Program-made: the position numbers and the translations under genes
Source of the DNA: Rallus limicola
Taxonomy: Eukaryota > Chordata > Aves > Gruiformes > Rallidae
Assembly (NCBI GenBank): GCA_022605955.1
Contig: JAKCOZ010000041.1
Coordinates: 5,711,001 to 5,775,000, forward strand
Length of the DNA: 64,000 nt
Direction: 5' to 3'
Shown: in pieces, positions 1 through 13,400 of the stretch
Layout of the letters: the number at the start of each line of letters is the position of its first letter
Numbering within the stretch: position 1 is the first letter of the stretch
Notes under the pieces: generated by a model
What the model was told of the DNA's origin: nothing
The model's database searches: none
What the model saw: the letters and a program-made list of their open reading frames with translations, nothing else

Positions 1-182
1 ATTCAGTTAATAACAGACTAAATTCCTTAACTCTGAAGTAACTAAGTTACTGTAATTTTTATGACCTTTGAATATAGTCTTAATATTTATTTGCATTACC
101 ATAACACACAATATCTCCAGTTTTAGCATAAAATGCCTTTGTCCTATCTTACAAATGCAATGGACCCCGATTACTATTTACA

Positions 183-567
183 CAGAATCATAGAATGGCA
201 GGGGTTGGAAGGGAACTCAAGGATCATAGAGCTCCAAACCCCCTGCCACAGGCAGGGCCATCAACCTCAGGCCTGGATCTACCAAAGGTTGCCCAGGGCC
301 CCATCCAACCTGGCCTTGAACACCTCCAGGGATGGGGGCATCCACCACCTCTCTGGGCAGCCTGTTCCAGCACGTCACTACTCTCTCTGTAAAAAAGTTC
401 CCCCTAATATCCAATCTAATCCATTCCCCCTTGTCCTGCCATTGTCTACCCTTTTAACAAGTTGAATTCCCTCCTGTTTGTAATGCTTCCTTCAGGGACT
501 GGAAGGCTGCAATGAGGTGTCCCCCCTGGCTTTCTCTTCTCCAGGCTGAACAAGCCCAGCTCCCCCA
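183..567 (-). mobile_element. CR1 LINE fragment with intact 3' tail
   Basis: The plus strand starts with AATCATAGAATGG followed by a GGTTGGAAGGGAAC-like stretch, which is the complement of the avian CR1 3' end. It continues through the usual CR1 landmarks: CCCCCTGCCACAGGCAGG, CATCCAACCTGGCCTTGAAC, the 'TCTGGGCAGCCTGTTCCAGC' block, and CTTCTCCAGGCTGAACAA. The element is therefore on the minus strand, with its 3' end near 183 and a 5' truncation near 567. Only the 3' UTR and the extreme end of ORF2 are covered. Open frames here are repeat-derived and not genes. Confidence 0.93.
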
Positions 568-745
568 AATCATTAAGGTTGAAAAAGACCTCAAAGATCA
601 TCTAGTCCAGCTGTCCCCCTACTGCCTATATTACTAACTAAATCATGTCCCAAAATACCTCAGCCAACCTTTCCTTCAACACCCCGAGGCACGGTGACTC
701 CACCACCTCCCTGGACAACCTGTTCCAAAGCCCATCACTCTAAAG
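568..745 (-). mobile_element. Second CR1 fragment, abutting the first
   Basis: A fresh CR1 3' end begins at about 568 (AATCATTAAGGTTGAAAAAG, then ATCATCTAGTCCAGCTG) directly after the 5' truncation of the previous element. It runs to about 745 (ACAACCTGTTCCAAAGCC). It is in the same orientation but is a different, more diverged CR1 type than the neighbour, so the two are separate insertions and not one copy. Confidence 0.85.
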
Positions 746-3599
746 GAATAGAGAAAAAGACACAAACACCAAAGTAAAAACCAGTCAGCAATGACAACGT
801 TTGCAGTTTGTCTACTGTCAACATTTCAATTCTCTCAGCAAAGCAAATGAATCCTGAAAAGTACTCAGATGGCTTTGCAGGTGTGTACTGTGCAAGCTTC
901 AGTACCGACTTACAGAATGAGAGATGGCAAGACAGAACCAGGCTGCCTATCAGTCTCAAAAGGGAAGATATGCACAGCATGTGATCACTAGACAAGAGTA
1001 ATTAGTAGAGCAACGCAAAATAGGATAGATGGGAAGTTCAAACAGAAGGGTTAACTTTTTTCTCCTCCACTTCCTCCCTCCCTCTTCCTCTCTCAAGAAT
1101 CCTTTGATGACAAATAAGTGACTGACATACAGAACTGAAGGAAATGAATAAGCTAGAAGATGAGCAGAAAACAAGGGTGAATCCAGAGAAACGGGACACT
1201 GGACAAGTTGGAAACAGAACGGCTGAGAAACCTCCATATCCGTGACAAAGGAAGCCATCTGAACAGTGGGGAATACATGACTGAATGACTCAATGTGACC
1301 ACAAAAAATAAAAGTCTAATATTCATGTGTACTGTTTCTGCTACCTGCAGGGCACTCAAGTTCCTCAGAAAAATATAGCCCAGACCTCTGTTATCTAGAC
1401 TTATCTCTTCATCTGTGGAAATCACAGAACCCCAATCTATAACTACACCACATCTAGAGAACTAGAGCTCTTCCTACAGACTTATATTCGTAATGTTTAT
1501 GGCAGCGTGGCTCCTATGAACAAAGGGTGTGATCCTCCCTTTGTGCCCACAGGCTCCCACACTCTCCAAAACACCCAGGTGACTATTAGGCTCATTCTTA
1601 ACCAGAACCTCTAATCTTTAGCACTCCATCTTCCCAGGGGAAGAGAGAAAGGATATGCCCCAATGGAAATCCACTAAATGATAATGGAAATTTCGACATT
1701 CTAACAACTTAAACAAATCAAAAGAATGTGGTGATACAAGACTAAATAAATGGGGAAGTAAAAGATGACAAAAAGAAATATAACTTTTAGAATACAAAAG
1801 TCCTGGTCATTGAATCAATTACAGTGAAATTACAGAATTATAATTGAATCAATTACAACTTCCCAAAAGAAGCAGCACAGCCTGTTATATGTTCCATTCA
1901 GGAACTTCTTTGTATTTTATGACCCAGTATAAAACACTGGGTTAACATGTGGTTTCAATTGTGATGTTTATAAAACTGGAAAAATACTGTAATTCACAGA
2001 AATCTGCTGAACTACCCTTTGTCCATCTGTAAGAGCCAAGCAGATACCTACTTATACTGTAAGAAGTATTACACTGTAAAAAAAAAAAAGTAGGGAAACA
2101 CAATGGCAAGCTTTGAACCTTCCTAGAGTGCTAAAATGTAAAAATATCTCTAAGAAAGCCTTTTTCAGAGTACACTCACAAGCAAAACGTTTTAAGAAAT
2201 CATAAGATGTATGTGTGTAAACTTTTCACCAAAAAAAAAAAGGACTTTACAGTGTAGACTAGGAAGGGACCTGTGTGTTCGCTCTAACACTACTGGAAAT
2301 GTGGGGGAAAAATTAGCTAGCTAAACTAGCAGTATGTATGAAATACGGTTTTACCTTTTTTTTTTTTTCCTTTTTGAGTTCTGTGAGATAGGAAATCAGC
2401 AAGAGACCATCATTATGAGACAATGATGACAATCCCTGGAGGTGATAACCTTTTGTAAACATCTAGACACCTTCAAAAATTCCTCTCTCATCCACACAGG
2501 ACTTGGGTAATAGTGACAGGCACTGCAGCCATGCAGAAAGTCAGCATCTGTCTCAAAACTCCTGTGCCTAATCAACATCAGAACTGGTATTTTTGTGTAA
2601 GCTTGTGCAGTCACATTTTCAGCTGAACTAAGGAGCCACGTCGTACAGAAACTTAAATGGAGAGCAGAAAAGCCACAAAGGCAAGTTCATCAAAGACTTG
2701 GCCATGTTCCCTTAATCCTTCTCCCTCAACTGTGCAAATGTGTGAGCAGATGACTGTGTGGACACAACTGTCTGTAACAGTCCAAAACCTCCACAGAAAC
2801 TACAGGGTCTAGCCAGTAATACTTCAGCACCCCGACTCTCTTATATGCACTCATGTACCTCTCGCTTCCGATGCATCTCCCATTTGCAGTGAAACCAAAA
2901 CTACTTTACTTGAAAACAGTTTCAGTATGCTTTACATATCCAAGAGTTGAGATTTCCTCAAAACTTACATTTCATAGGTGTTTTATTTCAAAGTGCTATA
3001 TAAGCACATGTCAATCTTTAATTTTTCTGGCTAAAATTAATAAGTCATGTTGACATTTCATCAAGAAATGGTTTGTTTTCATTTTTTTAATTACCTCATT
3101 TCAAAACTGGAAATATTGATCATTTCAATTACTTATAATTGTGTTAAAACAAAATTATTTGAAACACACTAAATGTGTTTGGACCTTTTTATAGCTTTTT
3201 GTTTTGCAGAAATTTGTATCTTTGTTTAGGATCAAAATGCCGAGTGAAAATAGAGCAATACAGTAAGTAACTAAATACCCTCTGCACATTCCTTCAACTC
3301 CCCACAGGTACACACCAGCAGTTCTGTATTCCTACTTTTTCTGGGTTACCATGGTTATCTGCTTTACTTCTTGGAACCAGAAATTTAAAAAAAAAAACAA
3401 AAAAAAAAATCAGAAAAAAACATATTCCACCACATCCTGTAATTCCCTTCTTCATGGTAGCTTTAAAGTATGAGTGCAAAAGGGCAGTGTGATTCACATG
3501 GTCTGGACGACGTTAGACACGTCACATTATTGGGAGGGTCTATAAGCAGAATGACCTTCTCAGCTATATTTTAGAGCCATATGGACAGTGATCAGCACT

Positions 3600-3910
3600 T
3601 ACCAGTTAAAATGGTTGCACGATAATTTTTTAATTCTTGGACCCCGACGGAGGCCAACAGTGCACAGGCAATGATAAGGCTCTTAATGCATGCAAATTTG
3701 CAAGGCATGATGCATTTAATAATCCCTCATCTGAGTAAGTTGTAAAGAAGCCAGCAGGAGGAATAATTAATTTACATTAATAGCTCTCAGTGTGGTTTGC
3801 TGTAGTGCCCAAGTTTAAAAAAAATAATCTGGAGAGCTGGAAGTAAGAGTTCACTCTGCAACAACTATTTGCATTCTGATTCTCTCAAAACCTGTAAGTG
3901 CATAATTAGA
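3600..3910. promoter_or_regulatory. Candidate conserved non-coding block, TAAT-rich
   Basis: The block contains ATGCATGCAAATTTGC (overlapping octamer-type ATGCAAAT motifs) and a cluster of TAATTA/ATTAAT cores around 3760-3785. It has few homopolymers and no repeat signature. Such motif-dense AT sequence is typical of developmental enhancers in vertebrates, but this is an inference from texture and not from an alignment. An alternative reading as a minus-strand first coding exon is given among the findings. Confidence 0.25.
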
Positions 3911-6883
3911 TATCAAACACTTGGTACATTTAACAGAAAGCAAGATGTGCCAGCAGCAAACCATAGTAACAGTAATTTGCCAAAGAGTGGCAAAATCTGC
4001 TTCTCAGAGGCAGTGAGTTTACAATTACAGAATCATTTCCAAGTGAATCCTCATTATCCTGCTTGATGGCAACTGATGGATCATTCTCATAAAAAGTCTT
4101 TTCAGGTAGAAATAGTGATGGAAGCATTGTATCACAATATGATACACCACATTAGCCTCCTGAACTTCACGCCTTTTTAATAACACCTTGAAAACTACAG
4201 TAAGTCAGAATAATTCATACTCAAAACCATGGTCTTTCAGTGTCGACTTTTTCGTTTTCATTTAGTTCACATCTAGCTCCACCCTAATGCTTTGTAATCA
4301 GGACATATATCTTTTGATAAATGAAAATTATGATAAAACAGACTCTACCAATAGATAGAAGTCCCACAGAAATAATATCAAATAATTCTGTTTAGCACAT
4401 CCCCTAATTCTGAACCAGAATGGTTCTCAACGTCATCATTCCATTCTAATAATGCGTGACTCAAGACACAACTCAATGTGACCATATATGAAGTTGGAAA
4501 GTGGTGCCTTTAGTTCAGATCACACAGTTCCGAGCAGTAAGAGAACTCATTTGCATCTGTTGATTCTCCATGCCACAGGGCATGTTTTGCCTTCCACTAT
4601 GGAATAAGTTTTACAGACAACACTGTAGTAGATGTTATTTTCAGAACACGAGCCTATTGTATCATCTGGTGCACAACTGCAGTAGTCAGTGAGTTCAACT
4701 GCTGAATGTTTCCATTTCTTTCTAACGAAAACAATATGCTTACAATCTGTTCTGCATTAGTCACCAGTCCAGAGGGCTGAACTACACTTTTCTACCTATG
4801 GCAAATATCTTAACAGGATACAGCATTAAAGGGAATCAGTGGGATGAAAGATGTGACATGATACGGTCAGGTAGGTAGTAAAGTAATGCAAAGCATCCAC
4901 ACTAGAAGAAAAGGCATTGGTTAGGTAATGTCCAATGTCTTTTAATTCCTTTGTCTTGCATGGAGAAGTAAGATGTGAGGACAAAGGTGTCAGGAACGCT
5001 ACCAGTCTGTACAAATGGAGATAAATGTTGAGCAGGTTACATGGCAGGAGTCGCTTCCACAGCTGTATCCAGACTGATACATGCCTGCATACCCAGGGAA
5101 AGGTACAGCCTGGTTTGAACATCAGGAGGTACCTTATCACATTCCCCTTCTTTTGAAGGCCCTGTGCTTTAGCATGCTTTTTCAGGATGCACCTGATGGT
5201 ATGACTAGCAGCAAGGATGTTCAAGGGACTATGAACCAAACTAAAGAATGACCTCAGGGGAAGACAAATAAAACCCTTATAGGTGGAGAAGTTTTAATTC
5301 AATCACTTTTTCTAACTTATTTTTAAACAGTGGGACCTTTTTTTTCCCCACTCCCTGTGCCTTTTCAGATTTTGATTTCATTACCAGTCACCTCTCCATC
5401 TTTCAGACACTTCCCACTGCACATGACCTTGTGCAGAAAGAAAGAACAGCAATTCTCATACATTACCATGCTGCCTCTCAAGGTGCAGAAAGATCTCATT
5501 ATCTGTTCCATACCAGTTTATAAACCCTGACTATTCATCCAATGATACGAGTGGAGCTTTATAAATGCAAGAGACCGTGTCACAGACCTTATAGTCATTA
5601 AGTTTCATTTATTATAGCATTTGTTTACTATTTTACTTTTGCAAACTGGTGCTTAAACTACCTCATACGAGACTATTGGAATTCAAGGTCAGGGCAGGCT
5701 GGTCACGTGCAGCTTGCTCTGGGACAGTGATGGTGAAAACATGGAAGGATACCTTTGAATGAGATGATGATGCAAATGTATGCTTTTCTGTGAACATATA
5801 CATTCATATTCCGGGGAAACAGACTGAACAAAATAAACTATAAGCCTGCTATACACTCCTACTTTCAGAAAAGTCTAACACAATCAGGACTTACTGCATC
5901 ACATTAATACTAATTTCAATTAGAGTCCTTAAAAGCATTATGTTCTCGTACGTAGTGTTCTTAAAGGCTTTAGGAATTCTTGTAGCACACTAGAAAGGCT
6001 TCATGTAAAGAAGTCCTTACTGATTCTGTCCCACTGACTCCATAGAGTACTGTCAATGATGCTGTTGAATGTAAGTAGCCAGAGAAGGATCTACACCAGC
6101 CAAAAGTCAGATAGGAATTGCCCCTCGAATGGAGTGATGAAGAGAAAGAATCACCAGTCACACCTACAGACTGATAAACAGGGAATATCAGTGGTAACTC
6201 ATGTTTACAAAATAAAAATTTGCATTATTTAATTTTTATTCCCCTGTAACATGGAACTTTTTTGGCATATGGGTCAAGTTTTGATTAAAGAAATTTAAGT
6301 CAGAGCTGTATACTCTGTAAGTGTACTAACAGCCTCATGCGTGACAAAGAACTTGAGGGTTTTGCCATGTACTATGCAGAATGCATCCATATTTAAATGT
6401 CAAATAACAGAGAGCATATTGCATCCTTAATTAAGTTGTTTGAAGGCTAAACTACTCTTGCTCTTACAATATCTACATCTTTTCTGTTGTCTGAATTGAA
6501 GTTTTACTTTTACTCAGGGACCTTGTTCCCAAGGGATCTTCTTACAGGGGTATTAGAAGACCCCAGTCAAATCATCTTAGGTATATCCAAACTAAATAGG
6601 ATTTACTTACTTCTACTGTGTTTTTGCAGGCCTCAACTAATTCCCTTTGCTTTTTTCTGTATAGATTTCAGCATGGCCACACACTGTTATCGTAAAATTA
6701 TTTTGCCTTTACAGTAGCCATCTCTCTAACGTAAGATACACGTAGTTTTTTTCTAAACTGCAACTGATGCTTCTTCCGGATTGAAAAATCACTGCCCATG
6801 ATGGGAAATGCTTTGTAAATATTAATTTAGAAATACAATATCAAAGTAAGATCATTAGATTCAAATGTATTGTGCTATGATAT

Positions 6884-6904
6884 GGGGGGGGGGGGGGGGG
6901 GGGG
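6884..6904 (+). repeat. Homopolymer (G)21
   Basis: Twenty-one consecutive G residues lie in otherwise AT-rich sequence. The tract could form a G-quadruplex and its length is likely to be polymorphic or mis-called. Confidence 0.98.
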
Positions 6905-9900
6905 AATACATCAACATTGAAAAAAAGTTGGCTTTGCAACACATCCAAATTACACAACAGTAGGAAATGCCAGACCCTACTGGCACAATGGAATCACTGA
7001 TCATAATGAGATTCTGTAGAAGATAAAAAAATTTGCAATTCTGTAGTCTGCGATGGCCAAGAGACTATAATTGCTCTGCAGTGGTCACCTCACCATTAAA
7101 TATTAAATACAGAAATGAGGACGTGAATTGAATTTGTAACATGAGGATACGCAAAATATAATAGAAATACATCCTAACCAGTTTGGCTTCCCTTTCCCAC
7201 ACCAACTATTGAAATCGTAACTGATTCTGTAACTACAGGACTAGTCATGTTGGTGAAATGAACTCCATGCTTGCACATGGAGGAAACAGCACCATGGTCT
7301 TAGCCCCCAGCTGCCTTGAAAGGAACTCTGTTCTCAGGCAAGAGTAAGAAAGTTAAGCTTATATAAACAGCACTCAAGCAAAATCATATCTTTCAGTACA
7401 AGAAAGCTAGAGGCACAGCATTCACAGAGGGAAGTTGCAGATCACTGAATTTATTCCCTGCCTCGCTGTGTTACAGCTTGGAATTAGCACCTGAAGGCCT
7501 AACCTAAAATACAAACACAATTATTGTCAAAGACTAATCCTTAATCCTTGAGGCTTACTCATGCCACTGAACATTGTTGTTCTCCAAAGTTTTTGCACCA
7601 GGAGACAAACTGCAGAGATGAAGTTGAGGGCTTGCAGATGGTTTGGGAAGGAATGGAGAAAACACTCCTGGTTTCTGGTATTCAGATGGGGAATAAAATA
7701 ACATTTGTAGATCCCAAAGTATCTACAATTTGGAGATGAACCCAAAGCATATCAATTTGCCAGCATTAGGGGAAATAAAGGTGAACCACTGGGACAGAAT
7801 ACCAAGTCAGGAAGCAGCTGAAAGAAAATTTTGGGGGTCTCTTGGTTTTTTGCTTTAACATAGATAGGCTGACATACAGTAGCCAACTACTGGGCATTTA
7901 AAGAGATTTAAACAAAACCAGTTACTCTTAGATAAGTTATAAAACTTTTACGGAATTTTTTTGCATGATGCTTGATACCAAACTCTGAAACCTGATTTGA
8001 CTTCCAAAGCAGGGAAGTGCAGCCTTCATGAGAATTACATACCCCAAAATTTTCCATCCCTCTATCTCTGCACATCAACAGCACTGAACACACCTCAGTA
8101 TTCTAGATGCCCAGCTGAAACCACCCCTGCTCCTTACGGTGACACATACCAGCTCAAATACTGAGTCAACCCATCCCGAAGCACTGCTGACTTCAATTTG
8201 TTGCTCTGTTCAAATGCCATTAAATCAACAGTAACATTCTACTGAGGCTGAGTCTTGGAAAAGTCAAATTAGTCAAACAGGTGCCAGGAGCAAGAGCCAG
8301 TGAGCAAGAGCCCACTGGAGGCAGCACTGCTTTCCAAAGGGTTTGGATGTACCTCACACAAAGAAACAGGACTGTATGAAGTATTACATTAGGTAATCTT
8401 CAGGAAAGATTGAAGAAAGATACATTCAGCTCTATGGTTGAATAAAATAAAGCAGGGTAAAAACATATCAGAAGTAGATTCTGTAGACATTTGTTTTGCT
8501 GCCTTTCTGTCCTGATCCAAACTGAAGTAAATTACAAAGGCAATTATTTTCAGACATGCATTCTTACTTTTAGATCCTATGAATAGGACAAAACTATGGC
8601 TTGGCTTTGTGGATTTCTAAAATACTTGTTAAGTCTTACATTTCAGCTTACATCACTTTGCTGCAAAACTGTAGTTCTTCAAAGTAATTAGCAACATTAC
8701 TACTAATAATCATTACGATGTTTCGCTTCTCATGAAAATAATGTTTTTCAACACTGAAACCTGTATTTCAGATTAAAACAGTACTTTGATCACAAATTTT
8801 TTGAACCACATTCAATTCTAGTTTCTATCAGCCAAAAAAAATTGGCTACCTTATTTGATTATAGAATAATAGCACACAACTTCAGTTTCACTTGGAAATT
8901 CTTGAGAAAAATAAAGGGTCATTTTTCAGAGAAGCACAATAGATTAAAAGCTGAAATAGAAGATATACCCTTCTTTTCCATCTTTTGAAGTGTTCTCAAA
9001 ACCTTTCCTGTCATATTGATGATCCACTTAAACTTCTTCATCTCAATCTGATTACTTTGTTCACACTGCTTCAGAGATTAGCCCGAAAATAGATGTTTTA
9101 GCCATACTGTTCAGCAAATGCCAAGAGCTCATCTTCATAACATCAGTGCTATGTGATTACTTCCTTACATCATATTTCCACAAGTGGTGGATTATACAGC
9201 CCACTGTAAAATCCACTTATGTTACCGTTACCAAGGGGAATTTTATTGTCATAAAGCCTACATGCATTTTTATCAATTGAGTTTACTAAAAAACTGTTTC
9301 AAAGAAGAAATGTCCATAATTCTGTTTCCACAACAGATGTAATTAATCATAAATCTCAAGGCAGATGGAACTGTTGTACGGGCTTGGAAGTCTCTGTGCT
9401 ACTTCCAAAACCATTGCATTTGTTGTTTTGTGATACAGCAAAACAAACAAAAATTGCTGGGTATTCAAGTTCAATTTTTGTGTTTATGTTTATAAATCTA
9501 TTCTGCCCTCAGTGTTTTCTGTTTTTCTTATTTTTTGGCTTAAAGGATAGGTTTGACTAGGATTAAGACAGCTGTGTTTTGAGCATTGCCAGTTGTCTTC
9601 AGTTTAATGTACTTATCCTGATCCAATATTATACTGCTAGTCCACCATGAATACTAGGATATCCAGCTGTCACCATTCCTCTTGGGTTTTTTCCCCTACC
9701 TGTATTTATCTTTCTATCCACCTGCACATCCCAACAAGGCATTTACTTCTAGTTTAAGTGCTGTAATGACCAGTCTGACACCTGCCAAGGGTTGAATGGC
9801 CAGGGTTTGGCTGTTGAGGCTGGAATAAATAATGCCCTGAACAAAATCAGATTTTACAAGAAGCTGTGTCTGCTATAACTGTAATACTGCATTGTTATGA

Positions 9901-10009
9901 TTCTGCAATAACTAAGATCCTTGTGCTGTCACCTATGGTCCTAAAAACTGTTGTTGTTTGGTCTTCAACCTGCATCATTCACAAATTTCTTTTCATAAAG
10001 AAACATCAA

Positions 10010-10415
10010 GTCCAGGAACTCATAAGGAAGTGGCCAAAACCCCTATTCCCCCAGTCCCTGCCCCTCCCTGAGCCACAGTATGGGGAAGAAGGGAGTAAAA
10101 TCCTGACTGAAGTGCAGTCTGCTGAGAAGGGAGGGGTGGAGGAAGGTGCTTTAAGATCTGGTCACACTTCTCATCACCCGACTCTGGTGTCACTGGGGGT
10201 GCAGGGCAGGGCCAGCAATTAGAGAGTTTCCTTTCCTTCACTCTGTGTTGACTCTGTTCTGCCCATGACACTGGTTGCAGAATGATCTCTCCCTGGCCTT
10301 ATCTGCACTCCTGAGCCTCACAATATGTATTTTTTCCCCTGTCCAGCCGAAAAGGACAGTGACAGAGCAGCTTTGGTGGGTGTCTGGCCTCCAGCCAGGG
10401 CCAAACCAGCACACA
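10010..10415 (+). mobile_element. Avian ERV solo-LTR fragment (3' part)
   Basis: The sequence matches, from memory, the 3' part of a long avian LTR family. Landmarks in order are AAACCCCTATTCCC, GGGAGGGGTGGAGGAAGGTG, GACTCTGTTCTGCCCATGAC, GATCTCTCCCTGG, CCCCTGTCCAGCCGAAAAGG, and AGCAGCTTTGGTGGG followed by the terminal GGCCTCCAGCCAGGGCCAAA and a CA end near 10415. The 5' two-thirds of the LTR is missing or too diverged to see. The flank from about 9762 starts TGTAATGACC and may be diverged LTR, but I could not find matching 5-bp target duplications. No retroviral coding sequence is nearby. Confidence 0.65.
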
Positions 10416-13400
10416 CAAGACACAACTTCCATGAGCATACAAAATAGTTTCCCTTGATTTAAAAATAAAATTTAAAAAAAAAAAAAGTCTTGAAAACCCA
10501 TCACTTTATATATTTCAGAAATGTAGTCATTGATTAAAGTATTCTATACTTAATTCTGTGCAATCAGCAGAATTACCATTACTCATAACATCCTTCACTC
10601 TGAATCACAAAATGCTAAGGCTATGAAAAAATTAAGTTTGTATTGGCTTTTAAGCATTAATGCTAAAATAAACACTTCAGCAATAAACATTTCAGCTAAG
10701 TGGCATTCCAATCTTTCCCATAACCTGAGGAAAAGTAAATGCTCATGAACTGTTTTCAGGGATTTTGCCCACATATGAGAGGAGTTAGAATTGCAAAAAG
10801 TTCTGTTCATCCACTTTTCCATTAAAACTGACAGGCACTGCAGTTTTTCCCAAAGCTTAAGTCTCTCCATCCGATGCTGATGTCAGCCCTTCAGTGAGTT
10901 TATAAAGTTCTAAATAAAAAATAATAGATCTGGAAGGTCTACGGACATACCTTTTTTTAAGACTTTTCACTTGCCTGCCAGGAAGAAAATCTTCCCAAAT
11001 TGCTTGATCATTGCTCTGCATATTTTCTCTTGAAACCCTGGTTCAATAGTTTAAAGCAGAGCATTTTCACCATTTGAAATTTTAGACAAATATACACTAA
11101 AGGAATTTTAAAAAACAAAACTGTAGAAATACACTCAAGAAATGTGAATTACTTATATCCCTTTTTATATTAAACTACTTTATCATTTTTGAACTGCCCA
11201 GTACCAGTAAAATCTCAGAAACTTAGCACCTACACTGGAAATACAAATCTGGAATAAAATGTGGGGTTTAACCCATTCAAGAACCAGCAATGGCAGGCGT
11301 GGCTGTGGAAGCCCCTCTCTGTGTAGGCAGACACAAATCCTACGCAACCATCTATCCCAGGGGCTACCAGGCCGGTTTCAGGCAAACAGAACAGCTGCTG
11401 CTTCACATCAACAGCATTAGAATTAAACCCTTAAGGTGAGAAGGTACTTTAGGGCTTCAGTGATGAGGTCCTAAAGGAGGACTGCAGTGAACTCTGCAAA
11501 CATGGCAAGAAAACTTCATTCTTTCATTTTCCTTGCCATGGAAAATGAAGATGAGAAGACTCTGTGATAAGAGAATTGTTCTCTAGGTTATTTTGCAAAT
11601 CTTCCCAGAATTCAATTCTCAAATCTAATCTAACCCTGTGATTTCAACTCCCAACAATTCTTAAACAAAAAGTTTACAAAATGGAGTGCATACATTGTTT
11701 CTAATTATTTTACAATTACCTAGTTTGAAGTTAATTACATCCTCAGTCAGGACAACCCAGTTCACTACCACTAATTTACCTCAATTATTCAAATGGATTT
11801 CATTGATTTTTAATGCATTACTCAAATGCAAATATAGATCAAGCCTGATGTTTTCCTTTTGCAAGAGAAAGACCGCTTATGATTTGCATAACTTTGTGAA
11901 GGCTTTTCTTCATTAAAAATAATGACAACAAATTTTAAATGGACTTGCTATTAATAAAATGCTTTTTTTTTTTTTCTTTTCCCTTCTTTTTTAAATATTC
12001 CAGGCTCAAAGCTCAACCTTGCAAGTAGCTGAGAACTCTTGGCAGAGCCCACTAACAGTGGCAGAGTACCATCTTTCCTTCACAGTGGTTTTTAACTTGT
12101 TCCGTTTGTGGAAGATAATAAATTTTTCAGTGGAGAGGAAGCCCTTGTATAGCAAATGTAGGCATCCTGAGCACAAGAATGGTTTACAGACATTTTATTG
12201 TATGTTCCTTACAACAGCCTGCAGACAGACAGAAAACCATTCTGCAGAAACTCAGCAGCATGCAACTTTGATTTCTAACTCTCTGGGGAAAAAAGCAATA
12301 CTTGCATAGAACCCAACCCCAATGTCCAGCTCTATTGATGACTCAGATAAATCCCATTGAATTCATTTGGTTTCATTATGCCAGAATTCTCATTTGCGGC
12401 GCGAGGGTAATTCATGAAGCAGAGATCCTGTACTGAACAGCACTGCCAAAGAGGCAAGTGCTACTATTGATGAATTAACTGTGGCAACAGATGCTTAAAA
12501 ACAAAAACAAGATTTAAAAAATTCAAAGCTTGCTCTAGAAACAGTGTTCCATTCACCGGGATCTGCATTAGCACTTTGATAACAAATCCAACAAACTCTG
12601 CATTTCTTTAGAGGGAACAGAGAACAGCTTGTCTCCACAGCTATTATAATTACCACCAAACTGCACTGGAAACTTGGCAATTTTGAATTTCATAACACCC
12701 ATGACTGACACTCCTAATTAATACTATTGTTTTTCCCCTCTGGCTGGGTTTCCTGAATGCCAACCTGCAGAGCGTACACTAAAAGCAGGCGTTACAGAGA
12801 AGAACATCAGTGTTAATCGCCAGCACAAATACATTCAATGCCTCAGTAAAGAGTCCAGAACAGAGCGGCATTCCTGCAAGTCATGGATCAGCATTCCTGC
12901 ACGTCATGGATCCTTGCAGTCTGATCATCATTATCTTCCTACACTACTAAGATGATAATCTTCCTCCTCCTGCGTCCTTGCCCCTGAATTTCAGTGCTGC
13001 AGTGGCTAAAGTGAGTTACCACCGCTCCTTGTCATCCTGCTTTGAAATTTGTACCTGAAAGAACCTTCCAGAAAAGGAAAGCAAAAACTGCCTAATGAAG
13101 ACACAATGTAAAACATGCTGCTGGTTAGTCTCCAAGTAATTCCAGTACCTTTTTTTTTTTTTCATTTTTGTTGTGTTAGTGCAGATCTAAGGCCAGGAAA
13201 ACTCATTACAGTCACGCATTTCATTCACGTTGGTTCACGCTGGGCACATCTGTAAAACGCAGCAGAGATCAGGGGTCTCCAGGGTCTCTCAACCAACTCC
13301 AGACACAGACTCAGCACATTCCAAAGTAACATCAGCACCAAGCTGGCATCTCCCTGCACTTTATTTACAAGCAGAGCTGGTACTTATTTCTGCATAGCAC

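Larger units (their letters stand above)
746..10009. other. Unique AT-rich DNA, no supported gene
   Basis: Open frames here are all under 140 codons and resemble no protein I know. The stretch holds several short A or T runs (for example T13 at 2356-2368), the G run at 6884-6904 and the TAAT-rich block at 3600-3910. A splice-bounded 53-base stretch at 3210-3262 (acceptor TTTTGTTTTGCAG, donor GTAAGTAAC) is a possible plus-strand pseudo-exon only. I see no transposon that I can name in this interval. Confidence 0.6.

Noticed and set aside
4826..5239. 137-codon minus-strand open frame
   Set aside because: No family resemblance or splice context; treated as chance.
9762..10009. Possible 5' continuation of the LTR fragment, starting TGTAATGACC
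   Set aside because: No family landmark and no matching target-site duplication on the two sides.
11256..11400. GGGGTTTAACCC resembling the start of an LTR
   Set aside because: The match ends after a dozen bases and the following sequence does not fit.
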